Source: Nitrospina sp052156635
GTDB taxonomy: Bacteria; Nitrospinota; Nitrospinia; Nitrospinales; Nitrospinaceae
Assembly: GCF_052156635.1 (NCBI RefSeq)
Contig: NZ_JBQKUO010000001.1
Span: forward strand, 248,001-312,000
Direction of reading: 5' to 3'
DNA length: 64,000 nt
Below the pieces are notes generated by a model. That model ran no database searches. It saw only the letters and a list, made by a program, of their open reading frames with translations, and was not told the origin of the DNA. Positions 15,561-25,700 of this stretch are shown in pieces. Position numbers and translations under genes: made by a program. The first letter of the stretch is position 1. Each line of letters begins with the position of its first letter.

Positions 15561-17711
15561 TTAAACACCGAACCTCTTTAGCAAAAGCTGACGAACCATG
15601 CGGTACCACTGCTCCGCCAACGGGACCTTCCCGTGGTCAAACCGGACGAAGACCCTCTCTCCTATACTTTTCAATCCCGCCTGAGGCGGCAATTCCAGAT
15701 CGAGTTGAAAAACCGATTTGAATGCTTTCGTGCCCGCCTCGTCGCTGGGATCCACCGCCACCTCACCCCCTCCCGGCAAACCCAGGGCCATGCTGGGCAA
15801 TTTTTCAGTCGCCGCAGGAACCTCGCGTTTCACCATGGCCGTATACACTTCAGAGATACGTTCGGCCATGCGAACCTGGACGGCACGGGTTTGTTCTTTC
15901 ACCAACCCTATGCGATCTTGAGGTACAACCACCCTCACGGTTCTCAACGGGTAGTCAACAACATAACCTAAAAGCTGGCCTTTCTTTACAAAACGATCTT
16001 TCAAGTCATCTGAATTCGGAAGTATGAGGGTACCATCCAGCGGACTGCGAATCACCAGATGGGATTCTTTCTCCTCCATGCGTTCCAACTGGGCCCGCAC
16101 GGCGAGCATTTCCTCCTTCTTGATTTCCGCCTGCGTCCTGTTCTCAAAACGCAGTGCCATATACCGTACTTCCAGTTCCTTCAATTCCTTTTGCAGGACC
16201 TTTTTCTCCGCGATCAGCAGGGGATCTTCACTGATCATGATCGCATCGTCCCGATTGACAAACTGGTTTGAATTGATCTTAACCTCCTGGATAAAACCAT
16301 GTGTTTGTGCCCGCAGGATCGATTTTTCCGGAGGCCAAATCACACCCTCCGCCCGGGTTGCATAAGGAAAGGGAACTTTAAATATAAACCAGCCAAGCGA
16401 CACAACCAGCACCGCACTCATGACCACGGCTCGTACGCGTTTTCCGGAGATCACCGGACTCCGGGTGAGAAAATCCAGTTTTTTGTAAATTGGAATAACG
16501 AGCATGGTCATGAGGGCCCACATGGCCAGGACCACACCAACGATGAAAAACTTTCCGGCCACGAACAGCACGATCACGCCCATGATAAACAGCCGGTAAA
16601 AAAACGACGCAATACCGTAAAACAATAGCCAGGACCGTTCGCCCCAACTGTTTGCGGGTGACTTCACATGTTTTGCCCCAAACAGGTAGCGCTGGAACAG
16701 GTAACCCAAATATTGCGTGGACCGTGTCCCCAGATTTGGAATTTCAATTGCGTCGGAAAGAAAATAATAACCGTCAAACCGCAACAGGGGATTTCCATTA
16801 AACAAAAGGGTGGACACACTGCCGATCAGAATCACGTTGTAAGCGATGGTGTGGACCAGACCGTGTTCCACGTTGACCCAAACGAACATGGCCAGCGCGG
16901 CAAGAAACAGTTCCACCATGATTCCCGCCGCATCTACGATCATTCGCTTGGACTTCTCACTGAAAGCCGACGCACTGGACGCCTCTACATAAGGCACGGG
17001 AATGAACACAAGAAGCATGATTCCCATTTCATGCACCTCGCCACCCCATACTTTCGTTGCAAACGCATGGCCGAACTCATGGACCAACTTCACCAGAGGG
17101 TAAACCAGCCACAGCACAAACAGGTTTTCCGGGGTCATCACACGGTCAGCCATGTTTTGTGTCAATCCGCCCCAATGCACCCCCGCAAGGAATACCGCAT
17201 AGCCCACGACCGCAAGCCACAGGGTGAAACCAAACCAGTTGAAAACATAACGCACAGTTGATTGCCAGCGGGCGAGAAACCGTTCTGGATTGAGGAGGGG
17301 GAAGCGAATGGAAAGGGGACTCCAGAACCATTGCTTTATTTTCATTTTCTCGTGGAGCCGGTGACGACCGAACAGTTCCAATGTATCCGGGGGAACATCG
17401 CACAGCAGGGTGTCGCTGGTGTGAAGCTGCCCCGCCAGACGGATCATTTCATCCTGGGTCGGCGCATCATCACCGAGGAAATCCACCGCTCGATCCCAGA
17501 TTTCCTGAAACGTGCGCTTGCCGTCCATTTGTGCGACGAGGTAATACGCGGAAGGACTCAGGCGGTGGTAGCGCCCTGAAGAATGGTCCTGCAAAACGTA
17601 CCAGAGGCGTCCGCGATAATGATGCCGGTGGACTTCCGCATGGTTCCGCAGGCGTGGTTTCAGGTGCGCCACACGGTACCACACCGGGCTGTACATCGAA
17701 TCCAGGGACAT
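15561..17711 (-). CDS. PqqD-like / M50 metalloprotease / HlyD fusion protein
   Basis: A 716-residue inner-membrane protein with three parts. Residues about 30-115 form a PqqD-like winged helix (YVLQDHSSGRYHRLSPSAYYLV, then MDGKRTFQEIWDRA), the fold that binds leader peptides in RiPP systems. Residues 150-440 are a polytopic M50/site-2-protease-like domain with HEFGH (211-215) and the third ligand region NPLLRFDGYY (Asp313). After a further helix, residues 450-700 are a HlyD-type adaptor (AEGVIWPPEKSILRAQTHG, coiled coil 500-550, RSPLDGTLILP). AGGAAACC precedes ATG 17711. It lies 27 nt after the GAF-HlyD gene and its TAA touches the SecA-like ATG. I infer that it recognises, processes or threads the LEPR-XLL cargo encoded upstream. 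Confidence 0.88.
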   Translation of the reverse strand: MSLDSMYSPVWYRVAHLKPRLRNHAEVHRHHYRGRLWYVLQDHSSGRYHRLSPSAYYLVAQMDGKRTFQEIWDRAVDFLGDDAPTQDEMIRLAGQLHTSDTLLCDVPPDTLELFGRHRLHEKMKIKQWFWSPLSIRFPLLNPERFLARWQSTVRYVFNWFGFTLWLAVVGYAVFLAGVHWGGLTQNMADRVMTPENLFVLWLVYPLVKLVHEFGHAFATKVWGGEVHEMGIMLLVFIPVPYVEASSASAFSEKSKRMIVDAAGIMVELFLAALAMFVWVNVEHGLVHTIAYNVILIGSVSTLLFNGNPLLRFDGYYFLSDAIEIPNLGTRSTQYLGYLFQRYLFGAKHVKSPANSWGERSWLLFYGIASFFYRLFIMGVIVLFVAGKFFIVGVVLAMWALMTMLVIPIYKKLDFLTRSPVISGKRVRAVVMSAVLVVSLGWFIFKVPFPYATRAEGVIWPPEKSILRAQTHGFIQEVKINSNQFVNRDDAIMISEDPLLIAEKKVLQKELKELEVRYMALRFENRTQAEIKKEEMLAVRAQLERMEEKESHLVIRSPLDGTLILPNSDDLKDRFVKKGQLLGYVVDYPLRTVRVVVPQDRIGLVKEQTRAVQVRMAERISEVYTAMVKREVPAATEKLPSMALGLPGGGEVAVDPSDEAGTKAFKSVFQLDLELPPQAGLKSIGERVFVRFDHGKVPLAEQWYRMVRQLLLKRFGV

Positions 17712-17738
17712 AAAGGTTTCCTGATTCAGGGAAAGGGC

Positions 17739-19610
17739 TTAAGGCCACCACGTCCAGATTTGAAGACGCATCCAGTCCATCATCTCACGCGTGAGCACCC
17801 AGATGAGTTTGCGTTCTCCAATTTCGATTTTACCCACACCCTCCATTCCGGGACGTAAAAATGCCGGAGTGGCACCCAAACTCGCCTCGACACGGAAAAA
17901 ATTACCACCTTCTTTCGTTTCTGTTACAGGCGTGATTTTATTCACTTCAAACGGAAGCTGCTGTTCCACGGCGCCTGACAACACGATCCTGCCCTTCTGC
18001 CCAAGCTTGATGTGGTTGATGTTGCGTTCATCCACATGCAGCAGAACGCGGTAGGCATCCAGAGGCGCCAGTTCGAACATCACCTCGCCGCGCTCCACCG
18101 GAGCACCCAGCGACTGGCTCAGATCGCCGGACACCACCACGCCATGAAAGGGAGACTTGACTTTTGTCCGGGCCAATTGTTTTTCAGCCAGATCCAGCTT
18201 GGCCTGGGCCTGCTCGATCTGGGCTTTGAGGATGCGGATTTTACTGCGGTCGAACTTCGCCAGAACATCACGGTACTGACGCCGGTATTTTTCAAGCTCA
18301 CTTTTCCATTTAAGACGTTCCAAGACCAGGTCCTTGTCGTCCAGCGTGAACAGCAACTGCCCTTCTTCCACAATGTCCCCCGGACGGACAAACGCTTCCG
18401 AAACATACCCATCCAGGGGGGATACCATGACCCGCTGAACCGCTCCCTGCAGGGTCGCATCGGCCGAAACGCGGAACTGCGTGGTAGCGAAAGTGAAAAA
18501 CAGAATCGCGCCAGCAAGCAGGATTGAAAACAGCTTCCATCCCAGATTTCGCGGACCAAACAGGCCCGTCAACCCACTCCAGAAAGAAATTGCGACCTTG
18601 GCGACAATATTACGGTCATCGCGTCGTTTGGTGTACAGAATGGGCCCGACCATCTGGCCGATAGCCTCGCATACTTCTGTCTGTTCCGGGGTGAACTGTT
18701 TGCCACCGGACAACTCATACATCAACGCACCAATAATACGGTCATGCATGACCAAAGGAACCGTACAGATCCCGCATTTACCGTGTTGTTTGGAAAACTC
18801 GCCATGCACCCGGTTGATGAAAGGATAAGAAACATCAGGCGAAGGGTAAAGAATGGTCGCGGCCTGATCCAGGCATTCCTCCATGGCCCGGCAAATATTG
18901 CGGATGAGATTGGTCTTCTTGTTGAACTTGGCGCTGTGGGACAACGCCACCACCTTCATACCAGTACCTTTAACGAATCCGAGGCTCACCCGTTCGCACC
19001 CCAGCTTCACCGCCATGTCTGTCACCACTGCGTTGGCTGCGTCGTGAAATCGTTCCTTTTCCAGGCCGCTCGCCACCAATTCCAGAATGGTGGCGAGGTG
19101 TTTGTTACCGGAAGGGGTTTTGTCTTTGTCTCGGCGGTAAAACCGCTCCACCCACGCACCGCCCCATTGCAACTGCCGCATGAGGGTTCGCAGTGTGTTT
19201 GGGTTGCTGGTCGCGACTTCCACCGCAACCGTTCCATACAGATCGTCACCTATAAGAAACGGATGGGCCAGGTAAGATAATTGGGATGAATCCTTTTTTC
19301 CGTTGGTCTGCCCGGGATTGCGCATCACTCCCTTGCGCTGTTGCATTGCCATTTCTACAGCGCCGGTCAGATGGAGATTGATGCCTTTTTTTTCAGGCCA
19401 GAATGCGGCAGGAGCGTATTCGCGTGTCTTGGGATCGCCCAGAACCATCACTCCGCGGGTGATTCCGGGAATATGACCGCATTGCAGGGAGAGCCAGGCA
19501 TCCGCAAATTCCTGGGGAGTGGCGGCGTCGATCAACCGCTTCCATTGAGCGGGATCGACGAAAGCGCGGCGCGGATCGCCTCTGGTTTCAGACCCGGTTT
19601 CTGGACGCAT
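17739..19610 (-). CDS. GAF-domain / HlyD fusion membrane protein
   Basis: A 623-residue protein. The N-terminal 350 residues are cytoplasmic and contain a GAF-like module (about 165-330, LVASGLEKERFHDAANAVVTD, then CGICTVPLVMHDRIIGALMYE), with perhaps another degenerate one before it. A membrane helix (about 362-380, LFSILLAGAILFFTFA) leads to a periplasmic HlyD adaptor: VMVSPLDGYVSEAFVRPGDIVEEGQLLF, a coiled coil, then VKSPFHGVVVSGDL and a barrel ending in GMEGVGKIEIGERKLIWVLTREMMDW. I chose ATG 19610 (MRPETGSE) because AAGGA lies 9 nt upstream; a TTG at 19637 is an alternative. Fusing a ligand-sensing domain to an export adaptor suggests gated export. It follows the giant gene across a weak terminator. 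Confidence 0.85.
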   Translation of the reverse strand: MRPETGSETRGDPRRAFVDPAQWKRLIDAATPQEFADAWLSLQCGHIPGITRGVMVLGDPKTREYAPAAFWPEKKGINLHLTGAVEMAMQQRKGVMRNPGQTNGKKDSSQLSYLAHPFLIGDDLYGTVAVEVATSNPNTLRTLMRQLQWGGAWVERFYRRDKDKTPSGNKHLATILELVASGLEKERFHDAANAVVTDMAVKLGCERVSLGFVKGTGMKVVALSHSAKFNKKTNLIRNICRAMEECLDQAATILYPSPDVSYPFINRVHGEFSKQHGKCGICTVPLVMHDRIIGALMYELSGGKQFTPEQTEVCEAIGQMVGPILYTKRRDDRNIVAKVAISFWSGLTGLFGPRNLGWKLFSILLAGAILFFTFATTQFRVSADATLQGAVQRVMVSPLDGYVSEAFVRPGDIVEEGQLLFTLDDKDLVLERLKWKSELEKYRRQYRDVLAKFDRSKIRILKAQIEQAQAKLDLAEKQLARTKVKSPFHGVVVSGDLSQSLGAPVERGEVMFELAPLDAYRVLLHVDERNINHIKLGQKGRIVLSGAVEQQLPFEVNKITPVTETKEGGNFFRVEASLGATPAFLRPGMEGVGKIEIGERKLIWVLTREMMDWMRLQIWTWWP

Positions 19611-19741
19611 TGCAGAAATCCTTACACAGGAAGACAAGGTTTTCCAAACACACCTGCACGCACCTCAAGCTTCGTGCGCTCAAGGGAAACAGGGCAATCC
19701 CATTGATTCCTTGTCGGTTGTGGTCTGAAACAGTGTAACGT

Positions 19742-19782
19742 AAAAACGGCACCCGGTCATCTCGATTGTTCCGATACCGGGT
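19742..19782 (-). terminator. Weak terminator/attenuator between giant gene and export genes
   Basis: On the minus strand ACCCGGT (19776-19782) pairs with ACCGGGT (19751-19757), with additional partial pairing inside, and is followed by GCCGTTTTT. The structure falls 7 nt after the giant gene's stop codon and 130 bp before the GAF-HlyD gene. It is a plausible partial terminator that lowers expression of the machinery relative to the cargo. Confidence 0.6.
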
Positions 19783-19788
19783 CGGGAA

Positions 19789-22700
19789 TTAAAGAGCGTT
19801 CCAGTCGATCAACACCTGGGTGTGGTCGCCATCGTCATCGATTGCGCCGACGGTCGAAATGAACAGCAGGTATTCCTCCTCGGTCATGTCGAACACATTA
19901 TAGGTGGCCCCCTCCGGGTTGGTGATGGTCGAGCCATCCAGAACCCAGCCCTCATCCGTGGTGGCCATCTCCTGGAAGGATCCGGATCCGTCGTCGAACA
20001 CCAGCGTCTGGCTTTCGGTAGTCGCCGGTTCGGGTTCCGTAGAGGCGGTGGTTTCGACATTATTGTCCTGACCGTTTTTCTTGCCATTCTGCATTTCATT
20101 GCTGGAAGCCGTCGTGTTGTTCGGCTCCGCCGTGCGCGGTCCGTTGTGATCCGTTTTTTTCTTGCCGTTACCTGCCTGTGGGTCATCCGGCGCACCATGC
20201 TGGTCGCCCCAATCCGGATCCTGTTGAGTGACGAGGCCCAGTTCCCCATGCGGCTCCCCGTTCCGTTCCGGATCGCTTCCCGTATCCGCCGCACGGGTCG
20301 GGTCGGCACCATCGGCTTCCGACAGATCGTAAAAGAACTGGATCATTCCCGGCTCCATACCGCGCGTGGCGGAACCCGGGCCAAACGGCGATTGAGGGAC
20401 GATAAAGCTGTTGAACTCGCCGGTGGAATCAACCTGCCGGTCTCCCGCCGTGTTGGCGATCAGCACATCGCGTCCCGCGCCACCCAGGGAAATGTCTTCA
20501 TAACTGTACTCCGGACCATCGACTTCGTCGTTGGCTTCCGGATCGGCGGTGCCCGCGGTCGAGTTGTGGTTGTCGTCGTTGTTCAGCAGGTCGTTGCCGT
20601 ACCCGCCGTAAGTGTGGTCGCGGCCGGTGCCACCGACGATCCAGTCGTTGCCCAGGTCGCCGAAGATGCGGTCGTTGCCATCCGTCGGCAGGGTGCTGCC
20701 TTCCGCGATCGGGCCTTCCGTCTCGTCGAAGTTGAGGAAGAACTCCCAGCCGTTGATCATGATCTTGCGTCGCGGATCGTTTTCATCGTAAGACGCGAAT
20801 TCCTCCGCCACCAGCGCCTCAAAACTCAACACGTTGCCCGGATTGAACGGGGTGAAGTAACCGGTGACGATGCTGACGCCGTCGGTGCGGTTCGGGTCGG
20901 TGGTCCCGGTGTCCGGGTACACCGTCGCGGCCGAGGTGGCCAGCGCTTCCGCGCCGGAGATGGCATCGTCGCCGGAACCGCCGTGCAGGAAGTCGTCGCC
21001 CAAACCGCCGTAGATGATGTCGTCGGCATAAAGAGCCCGGTAATGCGGGCTCTGTGCAGCGGTGTTCGGGTCCACGTTGAACGGCGTCAGGTTGACCGTT
21101 TTCTTGAGCTCGCCTTCAGCATGAATGGTCGCGTTGAACCATGGGCTGCTGGAAGAGATTTGCTGGTCCGTTTCCACCGTCTCGATGCCGTACAGCGGTT
21201 CCGCATACTGGCCTTCGGTGGTGGAGGTGTTCCGGCTGGTGTAGATGCGGCCGTCGTCGCCCAGCACGCCGTCACTGCCCGTGCCGCCGGAAATCCAGTC
21301 GTGGCCCCAGCCGCCGACGATGTCATCGTCCTGGCCTTCGCCGTACAGCACATCGTTGCCGACCATGCCGTAGATGAAGTCGTCGCCGGACTCGCCGTGG
21401 ATCTCATCGTTGTCGCCGATATCGCCCAGGGTCGCCGCGTCCACGCCCATGATGTCCGGGCCGCCCTGCGTGTAATCGAGGAACTCAACCGGCCGCGGGA
21501 CGATGCGCAGGGTCGCCGAATAAATGTCGTAGTTGAACGATTCGAACTGCGTCGGATCGGCCGACTGCAACAGCCGGAAGATGTTCGCGTTGTCACCGGC
21601 GATGGCGTCCGAATCCAGCGCATGACCTTCCGCGAGAGTATCGTCGCCCATGTCGTTGCGCGCCAGGTCCGTGCCCGCGCCGCCGAACAGGAGGTCCATG
21701 CCGTCCGGCCGCTGTTCCGGCGTGATCAAGCTGAACAGGTTGGAACTGCCGCCGATGATGTCGTCCTGGCCCAGGTTTCCGAAGATGACGTCGGTGCCGC
21801 CGTTGCCTTCGATGTAGTCGTCGCCGTCGGTGAGCGCGTTTTCGACCGACGGGTTGCCCATCAGCATGTTGAGGGTCGTGCGGTAAGCGGTGACGTCGGT
21901 GGCAAGATCGATGCTTCCGTCGCCCTGCATGGTGTCGTCGCCCAGCATGCCGAACATCTGGTCGTCGTCCGCGCCGCCCGCCATGTAATCGTCGCCGAAG
22001 TTGTTGAGAGCCAGCGCTTCATCCGTGGCCGAATGGTCGAGCAGGGTGATGTCGAAGTCCGCCCACACCGCCGAACCCGTCGGGTCCACATAATGCGTGG
22101 AAGCCACCAGCACCTCGCCGTCGTCCACGCCAGGCGTCTCGCCGTACATGCGGTCGCCGGTCAGAGTGCGGAAGCGCGGGTTGGTGTAATCGGTGAACAG
22201 CACGCCCAGCCGGTCGAGTTCGACGTTGTCGCCGAACAGCAGGTCGCGGCCTTCGCCGCCGTCCAGCCGGTCGGAGTTGGCACCGCCGACCACCACGTCC
22301 TCGTGCTCGTCGCCCCAGATCGTGTCCGCGCCGCCTTCGGTGCGGTCGATGGTGACCACGTAGCGCACGATGTTATTGATCAACTCCGCGTAACCGAAGT
22401 CGCCGAAAATAATGTCGTTCTCGGTGCCGCCGTGGATCTGGTCGTCGCCGGTGCCGCCGAAGATCAGGTCGTCGTCGCCAAAACCGAAGATGTGGTCCTC
22501 GCCGCCCAGATGGGTGTCGGTGGTCCTGACAGTGTCGAGCGTGGTCAGGTCGCCGTCCACGGTGAAGTCCAGTTCACCGTTGTCGCCCAGGATCACGTCC
22601 TTGCTGTCGTTACCGTGGATCACATCGACACTGCCGTTGACGCCGGCGAGAACGATGTCGTCGTCCGCGTTGCCGAAAATAGTATCCGCGCCGCCGGTGG

Positions 22701-25700
22701 CGTCGGTCGTGTCCGTGGTTTTGATTTTGGCGTACATGCCGTCTTCAAGTTCGATGACGCCGTTGTCGCCGAAGATGACATCGATCGTGTCATCGGTGCC
22801 GGAGGATTCTGTCGCGTCGTCGCCGTACAGCGTGTCGCCGCTGTTGCCGCCGAAGATTTCATCGCCGCCCGCGCGTCCGGATATGGTGTCCGATCCGCCG
22901 AGATCCCGGTGCAGGCTGAACATCAGGCTGGGCGGCAGGATGTCGCTGGAGACGCGGTCGCCGCGCCCGCCGAAGCCGTGAACCGCCACCACGCCGCCCA
23001 GGGCGTTGGTGTAGATGACGCGACCGAAGTCGCCGAAGATGATGTCGTCGGCACTGCCGCTTAATATCGTGTCGTTGCCGATACCGCCGAAGATGGTCAG
23101 CGGCAGGGTCGAGTTGGAGGCATCGACCTCGTCGTCATCCGTTTCCGTTCCATCCAGCAGATCGGGGTTGGCCGACTCCGCACCGCCCATGGTGTTGAGC
23201 ACGAAGAACCCGTCCTCGCCGTCGTCCAGGTCCACGGTGACATTGTCGTTGCCGAGACCCGTGTTGAGCGTGGTCGTGGTGCGTTCGCCATTGACGAAGT
23301 GCGAGCCGTCGATGGAGATGGTGTCCGCGCCGGACCCGGTCCAGTAAGTGATCCCATCGTAGAAGCTGCCGTCGGTGCCGTAAGCGATGCCCGCCGGGGC
23401 CAGGCCCTGAATCCAGATGTCCGCGGTGGCAGCCAGACCATTCAACACCGCAGGCAACGTGTCGGTGATGCTCACATCGCCGTCGCCCACGGTCGCGCCC
23501 TCGTCGGAGACCATCAGGCGGTGGCGGCCGTCACCGGTGTCAAGATTGAGCGCGCCTTCGATGTCATCCAGGTCACCCGTGAGGAACTGGAAGGCATCGG
23601 CGGAACCGAAATCGAGGTCGGCGTTGGAGGCAACGAAGATCTGCTCGTTGCCTTGACCGAGATCGATGTTGGTCACCGCGATGCCGCCCGCCGCGGCGAA
23701 GCCGTTGCTGCCGGGGCTGGTGCCTTGCACGTTCAGGATGTCGTTGTTGGAACCGAGGCTGAGATTCAGCGTCTCGAAACCGTAATAATTGATACCGTCC
23801 ATGCGCGTGGCCACATCGGCCTCGCCGCCGGTCAGGCCGGAACCGTTCACAACCAGCAGTTCCACGCCCGGCCGACCGTTCAATTCGTTCAGCTTGCCCT
23901 GGAACCCGATGAGGTAGGTACGACCGAACTTGTCCACAGTGACGTCGGTTTTGAATTCTTCAGTATCGTCATCGGCGACCAGAACCTGCAGTGCCTTGCG
24001 CACCACTTCCGCGCTGGCGTCGTAGGCAATGGGATCGGTTGTGCGGCCGAGGAGCGACAGCGTGTAGGTGCCGCCGGTGGCGTTGACCGTGAGTTGCTGC
24101 ATGTCGTTGACCGCGTTCGCCGCGTCGCCGTCCACCCGCGTGTGCACCGAGGCGTCGCCCGCAACGGTTTCGAACGTGTCCGGATAGGTTTCGGTGGTGA
24201 TCTCCAGATTGTTCAGACTGACAATGATATCGGAAACATTCGTGTTGGTCAGGTCGCCCTGGAAACGGATGACGTACACATCGTCGTTCTGCGTGACGGC
24301 AACGTTGCCGTCGCCGATGCCCGCCAGGTCCTCCAGAGCCTGTTCCAGATCAGCAGCACTGATCGTGTGCGCGAGGTCCTCCGTTTCGGCTCCTTCATAA
24401 CTCAGGCGGAAGGTACCCGCCGTCGCATCGACCACCAGCGTCTGGATTTCGTTGGTCTGCGCGATGCTGAGACCCGTCAACGTGGTCTGCGTGAGGACCG
24501 CCACGCTCGGATCGGCGTAACCGCTGTCGTCGATGTTCAGGATGTCGTGCGTGCCGAGGCCGTTGGTCAGGTTGAAATCGTTGACCGCCAGCAGGTCCAC
24601 CGCCTGGCCGCCCATCGCATTCTGGAAGGCGATGCGGTAGAAGCTGCCCGCTTTCGTGACCGCCACGTTGCCCGCGCCGATGGTGGACAGGCTTTCCAGT
24701 GCGGTCTGCACATCCACCTCGCTGGCGTCGTGCGCCAGGGCCACGGTTGTCTCACCGCCCAGGGACAGCGTGAAGGTGCCGCCCGTGGCGTCGATGTTCA
24801 GATGCTGAATTGCATCCACTGCCGGGACCGATCCCTGAGCCGGAGAACCGTTGGCGAAGTGCACCGTTTCCGCCTGCGGGATGTCGCCGCTCAGGGTGAG
24901 CAGACCCAGGAGGTCTTCCAGAGTCTGGCCGTCGTTGGTGACGTTGACCGTGTCGCTGTCCTCGCCGGTGTTGACGAAGGTGTGGCCGTTGATGCTCTTG
25001 ACATTCACCACGTCCGCTCCGTCGCCGGTCTTGAGCGTCGTCGCGCCTGCGTGCGTGTCCTCGATGGTGAACTGGTTGTTGCCGGAACCAAGGACGATCT
25101 CCACTTCTTCCAGCTGCTGGAAGGTGACGCCGCCCGGCTGCAGGGCGCCACCGATGTTGCGGTCGCCGCCCATGCCGAGGCCGGTGATGCGGTGGCCGAC
25201 GAAATCGAAGCTGTCGTCGAAGAACAACTGGCCACTGGCGAACGCCGATTCCTGGAAGTTCGTCGGGTTGTCGGTGTCCTTGAAGAACAACAGGTCGGTC
25301 TGCGTCGCTTCGTCCACCAGGAAATTCGGGTTGGTGTCGGAGATGGTGAACTCACTGGCCGGGGTCGGCACACCCGGCTCCGAGAACGGAATGTCCCAAG
25401 CCTTGTTGAGCGTGAGCACCACATTTCCGTCGAGGTCGAACTCCGCGGCCTCGATAATGCGGATCTTGTTCTTGCCTTCGCCGCGCGTGATCTCCACCGT
25501 CAGTTCGAGGAAATCATCCGCCGTCACCGTTTCCGCCGTGCGGCCGAGGAAATCGAGCACCTCCGGATCGGTCGGGTCGATCGTCAGCGTCGCCGGGTTG
25601 AACTCGTCGGCTTCCGTCGCGGCGAGGACATCGCCCATCGATTCCTTGAAGTTGGTCTCGCCCGGGAGCATGATCGGCTCGCGCTCGAACAGGCCGGAGC

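Noticed and set aside
20450..23095. CRISPR-like or satellite repeat array
   Set aside because: The periodicity comes from coding of RTX nonapeptides; there are no identical direct repeats with unique spacers and the frame is open throughout.
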